A stretch of DNA of 64,000 nt, taken from assembly GCA_900315845.1 (NCBI GenBank), contig OOHK01000004.1:78577-142576 (forward strand), in the 5' to 3' direction. This document shows positions 44,118 to 53,191 of the stretch, in pieces (the first letter of the stretch is position 1; every line of letters starts with the position of its first letter). The notes below the pieces were generated by a model. The model was not told the DNA's origin. It did no database searches and saw only the letters and a list, made by a program, of their open reading frames with translations. The DNA is from Candidatus Avelusimicrobium luingense. Its GTDB lineage: Bacteria; Elusimicrobiota; Elusimicrobia; Elusimicrobiales; Elusimicrobiaceae. A program made the position numbers and the translations under genes.

Positions 44118-45037
44118 TGACAAATCTTCAGACGGAAAAAAATATACAGTTGGGCCTTGGTTCGTGGCCGTTTGGCGGTGGATATGATTGGGGGAAGTTA
44201 GATGAAACTGCCGCGCAAAAAGCCGTTTATGCGGCCCTGGAAACAGGTATCCGATTGATAGATACTGCGCCTGTTTACGGTGACGGACAAAGTGAAGAAT
44301 TTTTAGGGCGCGTGTTGAAAAACCGTCGGAACGAAGTGATATTGGCCAGCAAGTGCGGCCTCGTGAAAAACGGCAGTTGGACAGACCATGATTTGCGCCC
44401 GCAAACTATTCGTCGCCAGTTGGAAGAATCGCTTTCTCGGCTGAAAACCGATTTTTTAGATGTGTACCAAATTCACTATCCGGACCCAAAAGTTCCGCTT
44501 ACGGATGCGGTGGGGGAACTGGTACGCTTGCGGGAAAAAGGCCTTATTCGTGCAATCGGGTTATGTAATGTGTCATCGGAGCAAATTCGTGCGTGTGCGC
44601 AAGTGGCCGACATATTTTCGGTGCAAAATGAATTTTCTTTGTTGCATCCGCAAAAAGGTTTAGCGGTATTGGATATATGTCGGGCGTGCGGCGTGCGATT
44701 TATCGGATATGGAGTTTTATGCGGCGGCATTTTAAGCGGAAAATATAAGACCGCGCCGAATTTGCGCCGTGCCGATGCGCGTAATTATTTTTATAAATGT
44801 TACCGCACGCAAGCCTTTGAAAACGCACAAATGTGCGTGGCTCGCGTAAAAAAATTGGCCCAAGAAAAACAGGTTTTTCCATCGGCAATAGCGGTGGCGT
44901 GGGCTTTACATAAACAGGGAGTGTCTGGCGTGCTTTTTGGTGCGCGTAATGAAACGCAAGTACAGCAAAACACGGCGGGCTTGCAAGTTCAATTAACCCC
45001 ACGGGAAATTTTATTTTTAGAGGGTAACGATGAATAG
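44117..45037 (+). CDS. Aldo/keto reductase
   Basis: The 306-residue TIM-barrel oxidoreductase shows the catalytic tetrad: Asp and Tyr in IDTAPVYGDGQSE, Lys in ILASKCGL, and His in YQIHYPD. The late part has the NADPH-binding motif FGARNETQV. The physiological substrate is unknown. I chose the ATG at 44117, which overlaps the previous stop, and not an earlier in-frame start within the CoA-binding gene. It overlaps the radical SAM gene by 8 bp. Confidence 0.9.
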   Translation: MTNLQTEKNIQLGLGSWPFGGGYDWGKLDETAAQKAVYAALETGIRLIDTAPVYGDGQSEEFLGRVLKNRRNEVILASKCGLVKNGSWTDHDLRPQTIRRQLEESLSRLKTDFLDVYQIHYPDPKVPLTDAVGELVRLREKGLIRAIGLCNVSSEQIRACAQVADIFSVQNEFSLLHPQKGLAVLDICRACGVRFIGYGVLCGGILSGKYKTAPNLRRADARNYFYKCYRTQAFENAQMCVARVKKLAQEKQVFPSAIAVAWALHKQGVSGVLFGARNETQVQQNTAGLQVQLTPREILFLEGNDE

Positions 45038-46334
45038 TAACGAGTTGGAAAATTTTGTCAAAACTATTTTGCCGCGCATAGGTACGAATAAACTGCGCGA
45101 GTTGGTACGCTTGATTTATGAGATTTCCAAACGTGAAAATTTGCCACCGCAAGAAATTCTTATTCCGTCTAAAAATGACACGTTTGAAAGTGTCAAAACC
45201 GCTTTGCTAAAGCGCCGTTATCCCGTTAATTTTAAGATAGCAAACAGAAACCAATTTTATTTGCCTAAATTAGATTTGAACGAAAATTTACAGGCCGATT
45301 TAACTCCGCGGGCTTTTTATCCGAAAACCGTTTATGTAGAATCATCCGTCAAAAATTCGCCGCTTGTAGCGCGTGCGCGGGCGGCATTTGCTCAGGCTGA
45401 ATTTAAGGAAACTGACGGTAAAACATGGGTCGGCAGTACCGATTTTTCCCGCCGTACCGATACCCTTTTAATTCATCAGGAAAAATACGATTTTCTAAAA
45501 CCCTGCCCTTGCAGTTGCGGATCGGCGGGATGTGGATATAATTTAATCAATTTGGGTTTCGGTTGCCGCTTTGAGTGTGAGTATTGTTTCTTGCAACAAT
45601 ATCAAAATTTGCATGCTATTTTGTGGCCCGCAAATTTGGATGAATTTCTGCAAAAATTCGACGGAGCCAAATTTAATAAAGGCCCGTTTGACCGCCCGCG
45701 TATCGGCAGTGGGGAATTTACCGATTCGCTCGTGTTTGATGATATTACACAATACTCGCAACAACTGGTGCCGTTCTTTCGCGCGCGTTCGCAATGGCAG
45801 TTTGAGTTCAAAACAAAAAGCGTTAATATCGGCGGACTTTTGAAGGTTGGCGGGTGCGAAAATGTGGTTGTGTCGTGGTCGGTCAATTCCGCTAAAATTA
45901 CAAACGAGGTTGAACATTTTACACCGGATTTAACGGCGCGTTTACAAGCCGCGTGCGAAGTGGCCCGCGCGGGATACCGGCTTGGCTTTCACTTTGATCC
46001 GGTGGTTATTTACGACGGCTATGAGCCAGATTACGCGCGCACTGTTGAGCAAATGGCAGATACGTTGCCTGCCGATAAAATTGCATGGATAAGTGTGGGT
46101 ACGCTACGCTTTAGCCGCGAACTCAAAAAGCAAATTGAAACGCGCTTTACGCAGAATTTTTTATTGGACGGCGAATTTTTATTAGACTTTGATGGCAAAA
46201 TGCGCTACGGAGACAGCCAACGGATGGCGGTGTATCAATTTCTCGTGCCGCTTCTTCGCAAGACGTTTCCAAAAGCCTACGTTTATCTGTGTATGGAAGA
46301 CCCGCAAATTGCGCGGCAATTTATGGAATATTAA
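45030..46334 (+). CDS. SPL-family radical SAM protein
   Basis: The 434-residue protein resembles spore photoproduct lyase. The cluster motif C-x3-C-x2-C is CRFECEYC, preceded by GCGYNLINLGFG, and the later motif VVVSWSVNSAKI is shared with SplB. The first ~110 residues form an extension not obvious in SplB. Repair of thymine dimers is possible, but non-sporulating relatives may act on other substrates. It ends the ybaB-led unit and is convergent with the DUF2339 gene. Confidence 0.82.
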   Translation: MNSNELENFVKTILPRIGTNKLRELVRLIYEISKRENLPPQEILIPSKNDTFESVKTALLKRRYPVNFKIANRNQFYLPKLDLNENLQADLTPRAFYPKTVYVESSVKNSPLVARARAAFAQAEFKETDGKTWVGSTDFSRRTDTLLIHQEKYDFLKPCPCSCGSAGCGYNLINLGFGCRFECEYCFLQQYQNLHAILWPANLDEFLQKFDGAKFNKGPFDRPRIGSGEFTDSLVFDDITQYSQQLVPFFRARSQWQFEFKTKSVNIGGLLKVGGCENVVVSWSVNSAKITNEVEHFTPDLTARLQAACEVARAGYRLGFHFDPVVIYDGYEPDYARTVEQMADTLPADKIAWISVGTLRFSRELKKQIETRFTQNFLLDGEFLLDFDGKMRYGDSQRMAVYQFLVPLLRKTFPKAYVYLCMEDPQIARQFMEY

Positions 46335-46336
46335 AA

Positions 46337-46366
46337 ATTGTCCCTTCTTAAAACGGAAGGGACAAT
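46337..46366 (-). terminator. Intrinsic terminator after the DUF2339 gene
   Basis: An 11-bp perfect stem (ATTGTCCCTTC, 46337-46347, with 46356-46366) is followed by a U-rich run on the minus strand. It lies between two convergent genes and may serve both. Confidence 0.82.
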
Positions 46367-46384
46367 GTGATGTATCTATATGGG

Positions 46385-48346
46385 TTAATCTACTAAATCG
46401 GGCGGAATGCCTTTTTTAAGTTGTTGGTATAAGTAGGATATACCGATTAACAACCCGGCCACGCTAATGAGTACAAGGATGCGCGCCCCTGTCGGCAATT
46501 TCCAAATATCACACAAGAACAATTTGCCTAATACCATGCCGGATAAGATAAGCCCGGCTTTTTTGAGCCCGGCACTTTTCTTTTGAAGCGAGGCAAATAA
46601 ACACCCTGCCGCGCAAATCATCCAAACGATTGTGTAAGTAGCCGCGGCACGCGCCGGGGAAATTAAATCTATGTTTAAGTTGGCGCCCGGATCGGTAAAG
46701 AAATCGGCAATTTCCAAGTTGATCAGTGCAAACCACAAAATTCCGCCTAACACTTGCAAAAAGTGTATGGTTGATTTGTTTTCTTTGGGTTCCCACAATT
46801 TGGCGGCGGTGAACATGGCCGCACCACATACAAAATAGGTATATAAGATCCAGTTTAAGATCTTGATGTTGCTGGCATGATACGATACAATTTCCGGGTT
46901 AAGCAGTAACCGTATGGCTGTTATAACTAATAACCATTTGCCCAATTTGGCGGCTTTGTCAAAATGTAATTTAGTGTTAAGCCACACCAGCGCGCACCCT
47001 TCTAATGCCAGGGCAATCGTCAAGACTTCGTTGTCTAACAAGACGGCTAGCGCATACGTTAAAAAGAACAAGGCAACCGCTCCAAACCACATTAAGCGGA
47101 AACGTTGAATTTCGCTCTCGTCCCCTTCTTGTTCGTAAATATAATAGGTGGCGATACCATATAATACAGCAAATGCCAATAAACATCCACCTTGTCCGGC
47201 TGCGTCAATTTGCACGAGTGTTTGATATGCACAGAATCCGCTGGTTAACCCTACTAACGCGGCGGCTACCCACATCGTACGCAGCGTCCAAAATTTCCCT
47301 TTGATACCGAATACCGGCAACGCAAAGAAAAATAAAGAGGCGCAGTTCCATATAATAAATCCCGTCGCATACGGATCGTTGTGGCTTGAACCGATAAATG
47401 TACACAAATAAATGAGTTGTGCTAGCATATTGGCCGCAGCGGCTAGGACAAACGGAGTTCCGTTAGCGGTTAGCCATGCGCCTATGCCAAACAATACACA
47501 ACACGCGAAACTAAATGTAAATACGGTGTGGATATTTCCGGCAGATAAATGTACAAATGAAATGAGCAAGCAAATACCTGTGAAAACCGCACAGAGATTT
47601 AATTGTTTCTCCCATTTGCACCATATGCTTGCTGCCGAAGCCGCACATGCAATAAAGAAGGTGTATGTAAAGAAGAAAATAAAATTCGGCTCGGAAGAAG
47701 AGAATAAAAACGGTGTTAAAAAGCCGATAATTTGTGCCAGCACATTAATATATGGGGCTTTTTTCCACGCGGCCGTAGCAAATGCACCTAGGGCTACTAA
47801 TGCCATTAGCCCAAAGGCAACGGGCAGTTGAATCATATGATAAAAATAATAGGCCGAGAAATAGGCAATATAATGGATACATAATCCGCTGGCACATAAG
47901 GTGGCGGCGGTGGTGCGGGAGTTTTCTTTTTTCATCCACGCGCCTACTCCCCATAAAATAAACCCTACGGCCAAACTGCTTACAATACGGGTGGCAGGGG
48001 AAATTAAATTGTTTTCTAATGCATATTTGATCCAAAACGCAATACCTAACAAAAGCGTAAATCCGCCAATCCAAGAAAATACAGAAACCCAGTTGGTAGG
48101 TTCTTTTTCCGTTTTTTCGGCGGGGAGTCCCGGTTGCATAACATTGGTCGGTTGTTCGGGTATAACGTTGGCGGGTTGTTCTGCCGGGGAGGGGGTAACG
48201 GTAGCCTGAGACGGTTGTTGGGGGAAAAGGACTCCTTTTCCCACTTGATCGCGGAGTTTGCTTACTTGGTCTTGTAAACTAATAAGCCAACTAATAAATA
48301 CAATCAGTTGAATAAGTACCAGGGCGGTTAAAATTTCAATTTCCAT
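46385..48346 (-). CDS. DUF2339 polytopic membrane protein
   Basis: The 653-residue protein has a short N-terminal membrane anchor, a Pro/Gln-rich linker (about 35-85), and then some 20 hydrophobic helices beginning VFSWIGGFTLLLGIAF, the DUF2339 hallmark. The function of the family is unknown; an inner-membrane location is clear. AGGAGA precedes the ATG. The thioredoxin-like gene upstream is separated by a terminator, so it probably has its own promoter. Confidence 0.85.
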   Translation of the reverse strand: MEIEILTALVLIQLIVFISWLISLQDQVSKLRDQVGKGVLFPQQPSQATVTPSPAEQPANVIPEQPTNVMQPGLPAEKTEKEPTNWVSVFSWIGGFTLLLGIAFWIKYALENNLISPATRIVSSLAVGFILWGVGAWMKKENSRTTAATLCASGLCIHYIAYFSAYYFYHMIQLPVAFGLMALVALGAFATAAWKKAPYINVLAQIIGFLTPFLFSSSEPNFIFFFTYTFFIACAASAASIWCKWEKQLNLCAVFTGICLLISFVHLSAGNIHTVFTFSFACCVLFGIGAWLTANGTPFVLAAAANMLAQLIYLCTFIGSSHNDPYATGFIIWNCASLFFFALPVFGIKGKFWTLRTMWVAAALVGLTSGFCAYQTLVQIDAAGQGGCLLAFAVLYGIATYYIYEQEGDESEIQRFRLMWFGAVALFFLTYALAVLLDNEVLTIALALEGCALVWLNTKLHFDKAAKLGKWLLVITAIRLLLNPEIVSYHASNIKILNWILYTYFVCGAAMFTAAKLWEPKENKSTIHFLQVLGGILWFALINLEIADFFTDPGANLNIDLISPARAAATYTIVWMICAAGCLFASLQKKSAGLKKAGLILSGMVLGKLFLCDIWKLPTGARILVLISVAGLLIGISYLYQQLKKGIPPDLVD

Positions 48347-48360
48347 TATTTTTCTCCTAT

Positions 48361-48385
48361 AAAAAATCCACCCGGTAAAGGGCGG
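48361..48385 (-). terminator. Terminator after the thioredoxin-like gene
   Basis: A six-pair stem including one G-U pair (48368-48373 with 48380-48385) is followed on the minus strand by TTTTTT. It ends 15 bp before the DUF2339 start. Confidence 0.7.
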
Positions 48386-48394
48386 AAAATTAGT

Positions 48395-48880
48395 TTAGTC
48401 GGTTAATTGACCTAAAGCGGCCCGGTAGTCGTTTAGCCGATTGGACGAAAACCCTTCCCAATAATGGGATAAGTAGTGTTTTTTATTAAAAACTATCGTA
48501 TGCGGTAAGCCTTGTACTTCTAATGCTTGAGCCAATTCGCCACCGTTATAAAGCGATTTGACGGTAAAATTATTTTGCTTAATAGCCGCTTGTACGGCTT
48601 CGGGGTTATCATCTAAAAATACCGCTACAATTTCGGCTTTGCCCGCAAAATCTTGGGCGGCTTGCATCACGGCAGGCATCGTTCGTTTGCACCACGGACA
48701 CCACGATCCCATAAATACAATCATTACCGGTTTACCTTCATAATCTGCCGGATTCCACATAGCGGTTTCTTCGCCGACTATCGGCAATTGTACTTGCGGC
48801 AATGACGGGCGTTGCGGTAATTGTGCCATACAGGCGCACAGCCCTAATGTGGTTACGAGCAGAAGTGTAATTTTTTTCAT
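48395..48880 (-). CDS. TlpA-like thioredoxin-fold lipoprotein
   Basis: The 161-residue protein has a signal peptide with a Cys at a lipobox-like site (LCAC near residue 18) and a thioredoxin fold with active site GSWCPWCKRTMP. It probably acts in periplasmic thiol-disulfide exchange, for example reducing disulfides or supporting cytochrome or exported-protein folding. The cis-Pro region reads QGLPHTIVF. It stands alone between divergent and terminator-separated genes. Confidence 0.85.
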   Translation of the reverse strand: MKKITLLLVTTLGLCACMAQLPQRPSLPQVQLPIVGEETAMWNPADYEGKPVMIVFMGSWCPWCKRTMPAVMQAAQDFAGKAEIVAVFLDDNPEAVQAAIKQNNFTVKSLYNGGELAQALEVQGLPHTIVFNKKHYLSHYWEGFSSNRLNDYRAALGQLTD

Positions 48881-48932
48881 GTTTTCCCCTTAAAAATGTG
48901 AAATTTAGCCCCCATCGGTGCTTTTATTATGA

Positions 48933-48938
48933 TAGAAT
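48933..48938 (+). promoter_or_regulatory. -10 box of the M23-bactofilin unit, leaderless spacing
   Basis: TAGAAT is followed by 7 nt and the ATG at 48946. No Shine-Dalgarno sequence is present. Confidence 0.45.
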
Positions 48939-48945
48939 ACAAAAG

Positions 48946-49866
48946 ATGGGGACAAGAATCAACCATTTAGGAAGGTTACTGGGAGAGCGGGTAGATATCT
49001 TAGTCATGCCGCGCTTCGGTTCTTCATTTAAGTTCAAAATGCGTGTTCTTACTCTCCTCGCGTTAATCGTAGTGTGGGGAGTTGTCACAATAGCGGGATT
49101 GTTATTTTTTGCCCGCGATTATGATTACCACATTACGAAGGCCGATAATGAACTGATGCGTATGAAAATGAAACTCATCGCCGATGAGTTGGAACGCGGG
49201 CGTAAATATTTGGAACTGACCCGCACCACCGATACGCAAATGCGCCAAATGCTCGGTATGCCCGGCGGTAAATTTATCAATTTGCCTAAAGGATGGGAAG
49301 CCGCTAAAGAAAAGGAAGATGCCCGGGCGCGTGAAATGTTCCAAAAAGATGTAAAAGAATTATCGGCAGAAGAATTTGAGTCGTATATTGACAATTTGGA
49401 AGAAACTGCAAAAATGCGTTTGGCCAGTTTCCAAGAAATCGCTTGGTATTTTGCTAATCGCCGCGAAGGGTTAAATTCCACCCCATCTATCCGTCCTTCT
49501 AATGCCCCGATCAGTTCGGGTTTTGGTTATCGGTTAGACCCCTTCGGGCGCCGCTCTACCAAACGACATAACGGGGTAGATTTCGCCGGAAAGCCCGATA
49601 GCCCGATTGTGGTGACCGCAGACGGTGTGGTTCGCCATGCGGGATGGGTGCCCAGTTACGGACAGGCTATTTTGGTAGATCACGGCTTTGGCTATTCTAC
49701 CTTATATGCTCATACAACAGGCATTCAGGTAAAAGCCGGAGATGTCGTCAAACGCGGTGATAAAATCGCAACGATGGGTTCTAGCGGCCGTTCTACCGGA
49801 ACGCATTTGCATTATGAAGTGTGGAAAGACGGACAAGCCGTCAATCCGCGTAACTATTTTAAGTAG
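48946..49866 (+). CDS. M23 family (LytM) metallopeptidase
   Basis: The 306-residue protein has one N-terminal membrane helix (about 35-57), a helical, probably coiled-coil region (about 60-165), and a C-terminal peptidase domain. The zinc motifs are intact: HNGVDF (H-x3-D) and GTHLHYEVW (H-x-H). It probably cleaves peptidoglycan peptides in the periplasm. The ATG at 48946 is chosen because TAGAAT lies 7 nt upstream. It is followed after 17 bp by a bactofilin gene, a pairing known to matter for cell shape in other bacteria. Confidence 0.92.
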   Translation: MGTRINHLGRLLGERVDILVMPRFGSSFKFKMRVLTLLALIVVWGVVTIAGLLFFARDYDYHITKADNELMRMKMKLIADELERGRKYLELTRTTDTQMRQMLGMPGGKFINLPKGWEAAKEKEDARAREMFQKDVKELSAEEFESYIDNLEETAKMRLASFQEIAWYFANRREGLNSTPSIRPSNAPISSGFGYRLDPFGRRSTKRHNGVDFAGKPDSPIVVTADGVVRHAGWVPSYGQAILVDHGFGYSTLYAHTTGIQVKAGDVVKRGDKIATMGSSGRSTGTHLHYEVWKDGQAVNPRNYFK

Positions 49867-49883
49867 TTGAGTAAGGAGGATGT

Positions 49884-50273
49884 ATGGGATTTTTGAAAAA
49901 AGATTCTGATTTTGCCTCAGGTGAACATTATTCTGTAGTTAGTGCGGAATGTTATTTTCAGGGTACGCTTAGTGTACAAGGTTCGCTTCGGGTAGAAGGT
50001 ACGTTGGAAGGAAATGTAGATAATGCCCGCCATGTAGTAATCGGCCCGGAAGGAAAAATTAAAGGCGATGTGTCTGCCCAAGTAATTATGTGCGGCGGTA
50101 TTATTGAAGGGAATATTTGTGCGGAAATGTTAGAGATATTGGGTTCGGCCGGTATTAAAGGCAACATCCGTGCAAAAAAAATGGTCGTAGAAGAAGGCGG
50201 ACGTATTGACGGACAATGCGTCATCGGCGAAGCGGAAGTCCCCACGCCCGCGGCTGCCAAAACAGAAGAATAA
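49884..50273 (+). CDS. Bactofilin (polymer-forming cytoskeletal protein)
   Basis: The 129-residue protein is a bactofilin. Its core has the repeating beta-helix pattern (GTLSVQGSLRVEGTLEGNV, then GKIKGDVSAQ, GIIEGNICAE, AGIKGNIRAK), with a short N-terminal tail and a disordered C-terminus. Bactofilins polymerise without nucleotide and scaffold cell-wall enzymes at the membrane. GGAGG precedes the ATG. The M23 peptidase encoded just upstream is a likely partner. Confidence 0.94.
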   Translation: MGFLKKDSDFASGEHYSVVSAECYFQGTLSVQGSLRVEGTLEGNVDNARHVVIGPEGKIKGDVSAQVIMCGGIIEGNICAEMLEILGSAGIKGNIRAKKMVVEEGGRIDGQCVIGEAEVPTPAAAKTEE

Positions 50274-50284
50274 ACGGAGAAAAT

Positions 50285-50980
50285 ATGATTTCATTTTTGA
50301 TTAAATACAAAAAAATTATTCTTATTATTACCTTGGCGTTCTTTTTAGGAAGTATCGTCTATTTAGGGTTAGATGCTTATCACCGCGGTAGTTTTTCAAC
50401 GGTAGCCGCTAAAGTAGGGAAAAAAGAAATTTCGTTACGTACATTAGACCGCTTGACGCAAAACCGCGCCCAATCCATCCGCGATCAAGGTATTGATTTG
50501 GATGATGACATGATGTCTTATGTGCGTGCCCGTGTGTTACAATCTCTTATTAGTGAAGAAATTGCCGCTCAAGCCGCTCAAGAATCCGGCCTGGGTGTAT
50601 CCGATTATGAAGTAGCGTATAATATCAAATCGTTGGGATTGGGCGGTGACCCAAACGGCGCATTTGATAAAAATGTTTATGCGGCTAATGTCAAACGGGT
50701 GATGGGTATTTCGCCGGCGGAGTTTGAAGAACAATTGCGTAATGGTATTTTAGCAAGCCGTTTCCGCACGATATTATATTCATTATATAAGTTGACCCCG
50801 GAAGAAATTAAACATTCCTATCAGATTCAACAAGGCAATCTGAAAGATTTTGATGCAAATAAAAAAGAATTTGCTTTGCAGTTAATGGAAACAAAGATGG
50901 AAACCGCCCAACGGGCTTTCTTTGATGACTTTAACCAACGCGTTCAAATCAAAACGTATTTGCAAGACACGCAGGACTAA
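50285..50980 (+). CDS. SurA N-terminal-domain membrane-anchored protein
   Basis: The 231-residue protein has an N-terminal helix (IILIITLAFFLGSIVYLGL) and a SurA/PpiD-like chaperone region (VAAKVGKKEISLRTLDRL, EIAAQAAQESGLGVSDYEV). No parvulin catalytic domain is present; the rest is helical. It probably acts as a periplasmic holdase anchored to the inner membrane. I chose the ATG at 50285; longer readings run back into the bactofilin gene. It lies between the bactofilin and PfkB kinase genes. Confidence 0.75.
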   Translation: MISFLIKYKKIILIITLAFFLGSIVYLGLDAYHRGSFSTVAAKVGKKEISLRTLDRLTQNRAQSIRDQGIDLDDDMMSYVRARVLQSLISEEIAAQAAQESGLGVSDYEVAYNIKSLGLGGDPNGAFDKNVYAANVKRVMGISPAEFEEQLRNGILASRFRTILYSLYKLTPEEIKHSYQIQQGNLKDFDANKKEFALQLMETKMETAQRAFFDDFNQRVQIKTYLQDTQD

Positions 50981-50982
50981 GT

Positions 50983-51894
50983 ATGGCCAATGAAGTGCTT
51001 GTAGTAGGTTCGGTAGCATTTGATACGATTGATAATGCAAACGGAAGTGTAAAACGCGTTCTCGGCGGGGCGGCGAGTTATGCGTCATTATGTGCCAGTT
51101 TCTTTGCGCAACCCACCATCGTTGCCGTCGTAGGAACTGATTTTACCGATAATGACCGGGCTCCGTTTATCAAACGCGGGGTAGATTTATCCGGCTTGCA
51201 AGTAAAAGAAGGCAAAACTTTCCATTGGGGTGGTAGTTACGATAAAGATTTCAATACGGCCGTAACGAAATTTACTGAATTAAATGTTTTCAAAAATTTC
51301 AATCCGGTATTAACGCCCCAACAACAAAATGCTAAAGCCGTATTTTTGGCAAACATTGACCCTGATTTACAATTGGCTGTTTTGAAACAAGTGAAACGTC
51401 CTCGTTTGGTAGCATGTGATACGATGAATTATTGGATTTCTTCCAAAAAAGAATCGCTCTTGAAAGTTATTAAACGCATGGATATTTTATTCTTGAACGA
51501 AACGGAAGCGCGCCAACTGACCGGAGAGTATAATCTCGTCAAAGCCGGAAAGTTATTGTTGGCTAAAGGCGTCAAATATGTGATTATCAAATTAGGATCA
51601 AACGGGTCTATGCTCGTCAGCCGCAAAGGTATTGCGCAGTTGCCGCCGTATATTTTGGAACACGTCCACGATACGACGGGGGCAGGCGATACGTTTGGCG
51701 GCGGATTTACGGGCTATTTAGCCAGTTTGAAAACGTGGGATACGCTTAAATCTATTAAGCGCGCGATGATGATTGGTAACGTAATGGCATCGTTTACGAT
51801 TGAATCGTTTAGCGTGGCGCGTTTGGCGGGACTGACTAAACGCGACATCAATAAACGACTTAAAGAATATACGTCTATGTTATCGTTTGAGTAA
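50983..51894 (+). CDS. PfkB-family sugar/nucleoside kinase
   Basis: The 303-residue protein is a ribokinase-like (PfkB) kinase. GGAASYASLCASFF near the N-terminus forms part of the substrate site, and DTTGAGDTFGGGFTGYL carries the anion hole and catalytic Asp. The substrate is uncertain (ribose, adenosine or a related sugar). It starts 2 bp after the SurA_N gene, so it is part of that unit, though no functional link is obvious. Confidence 0.88.
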   Translation: MANEVLVVGSVAFDTIDNANGSVKRVLGGAASYASLCASFFAQPTIVAVVGTDFTDNDRAPFIKRGVDLSGLQVKEGKTFHWGGSYDKDFNTAVTKFTELNVFKNFNPVLTPQQQNAKAVFLANIDPDLQLAVLKQVKRPRLVACDTMNYWISSKKESLLKVIKRMDILFLNETEARQLTGEYNLVKAGKLLLAKGVKYVIIKLGSNGSMLVSRKGIAQLPPYILEHVHDTTGAGDTFGGGFTGYLASLKTWDTLKSIKRAMMIGNVMASFTIESFSVARLAGLTKRDINKRLKEYTSMLSFE

Positions 51895-51980
51895 TCGCAA
51901 GACGTTTGCTACGAGTGTTGTAACACGCCGACTATTTTATTTTGGCGTAAAATTTAGTAAAATAGTAGTATAGAATTTGA

Positions 51981-52064
51981 GCCGGGGTGCTGGAATTGGT
52001 ATACAGGATAGTCTCAAAAACTATTGCCCGCACGGGCTTAAGGGTTCAAGTCCCTTCCCCGGTA
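51981..52064 (+). tRNA. tRNA-Leu (anticodon CAA)
   Basis: The 84-nt sequence folds as a class II tRNA. The acceptor stem GCCGGGG pairs with CCCCGGT with a terminal G-U pair. The D arm contains GGTA, and the anticodon loop CTCAAAA puts CAA at positions 34-36. A long variable arm (CCCG/CGGG) follows, and the T arm contains TTCAAGT. CCA is not encoded. A -10-like TAGAAT lies at 51971-51976. Confidence 0.95.
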
Positions 52065-52071
52065 AAAATAT

Positions 52072-52098
52072 AAAAACCACCTGAAAAGGTGGTTTTTT
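52072..52098 (+). terminator. Intrinsic terminator of tRNA-Leu
   Basis: AAACCACCT pairs with AGGTGGTTT around a GAAA loop and is followed by T residues, starting 8 nt past the tRNA. Confidence 0.9.
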
Positions 52099-52128
52099 AT
52101 TGAAGAAAATGCAAATAATCTAATATTA

Positions 52129-52743
52129 CTACCACTGACCTAGATATAATTTACAAGATTCCATATCACCGAGTTGACATGCGCGGGAAAACCATGTCTC
52201 AGCAGCGTCTCCATTGTTTTTTTGTTTATATTCATTCCCTATTTGCAAGCACAACTTATTTAGGCCGGATAGTTTAAGCGCTTCCACTATTTCTGCTGCC
52301 AATGGGCTATATAAGGATTGGTTTTTTTGTATAGATAAAAGTAAATCTAACTTTTGACCAATTTGATTTATTTCTTTTTCCGTATATCCTCTCGAATCAT
52401 CTTTCAAACAAGCTTCTATGTCCAAAATGATAAGAAAAAATATAGCCATCGGATGTTGTTGCTCGTATGCTTTTTGAAACCAAGGAGCATTTATGGTGTT
52501 GGGTTTTTTTTCCAGCTCCTTGTAGAATTTCTCGAAGTAAATAGAAGCCTTATCTTCATCTTTGTTTCCGTCTTGCCCAATGAAATAACGATCTGATAGC
52601 CAAAATATTGCCCCTAAATCTCCGCGTTTGGCTTTTGCTTCCAAACGAGCAAATTCCATTGTTTGATAATCGGGAGAAGTTTTGCTTGAAAAGCACCCCT
52701 GTAAACAAATGCTTATTACAATCAAAAAAATAATCTTTTTCAT
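52129..52743 (-). CDS. Sel1-like repeat lipoprotein
   Basis: The 204-residue protein has a lipoprotein signal peptide with lipobox LQGC (Cys at residue 16). Helical repeats of the SEL1/TPR type follow, such as AKRGDLGAIFWLSDRYFIG early and ACQLGDMESCKLYLG at the end. It probably mediates protein contacts in the periplasm. Base composition is more AT-rich than neighbours. AGGAGA precedes the ATG. It belongs to a small accessory region behind tRNA-Leu. Confidence 0.75.
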   Translation of the reverse strand: MKKIIFLIVISICLQGCFSSKTSPDYQTMEFARLEAKAKRGDLGAIFWLSDRYFIGQDGNKDEDKASIYFEKFYKELEKKPNTINAPWFQKAYEQQHPMAIFFLIILDIEACLKDDSRGYTEKEINQIGQKLDLLLSIQKNQSLYSPLAAEIVEALKLSGLNKLCLQIGNEYKQKNNGDAAETWFSRACQLGDMESCKLYLGQW

Positions 52744-52773
52744 ATTTTCTCCTGTTATTTTTTGAATCTATAT

Positions 52774-53007
52774 TTATTTTATATCATTGTCATATTTATT
52801 TATTACTTTACTGCATGTATTCCAAATTATTTCTAACGAAAGCAAAATTATACCGAAAAATATACCATGCATGGTACCTGTTATACAACACGGTATTGAA
52901 ATTCCAAGACAACAAACAAAGCGAATTATATTTCTCTTGGGAATGGCACAATGCAGTGCCACCAAGACAATGATAGCCAAAATAATTAAACCAACTGTAA
53001 ATTTCAT
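52774..53007 (-). CDS. Small two-helix membrane protein
   Basis: I do not recognise this 77-residue protein. It has two hydrophobic segments (residues ~4-20 and ~30-65, the second including IPCCITGTMHGIFFGIILL), a Cys-rich middle (FVCCLGISIPCC) and a charged C-terminus. A near-perfect AGGAGG lies 7 nt before the ATG, which is the main reason to accept it as a gene. The Sel1-like lipoprotein gene follows 30 bp later on the same strand and may be cotranscribed. Confidence 0.65.
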   Translation of the reverse strand: MKFTVGLIILAIIVLVALHCAIPKRNIIRFVCCLGISIPCCITGTMHGIFFGIILLSLEIIWNTCSKVINKYDNDIK

Positions 53008-53191
53008 GCTGCTTCCTCCTTGTTTGCTAGATAAATTAAAGGCGCCAAGTCGTGAAATTCAATCTACTTGGACAATTACTTCGCCATGCTTTAATCTTCG
53101 CTTATGATATCAATCTTCACTTATGGCATTTATTACGAGAAGAAAACTCTTTTTAAAGTTATTAAAGTAAATCAGAAATTTTAGGTTTTCA

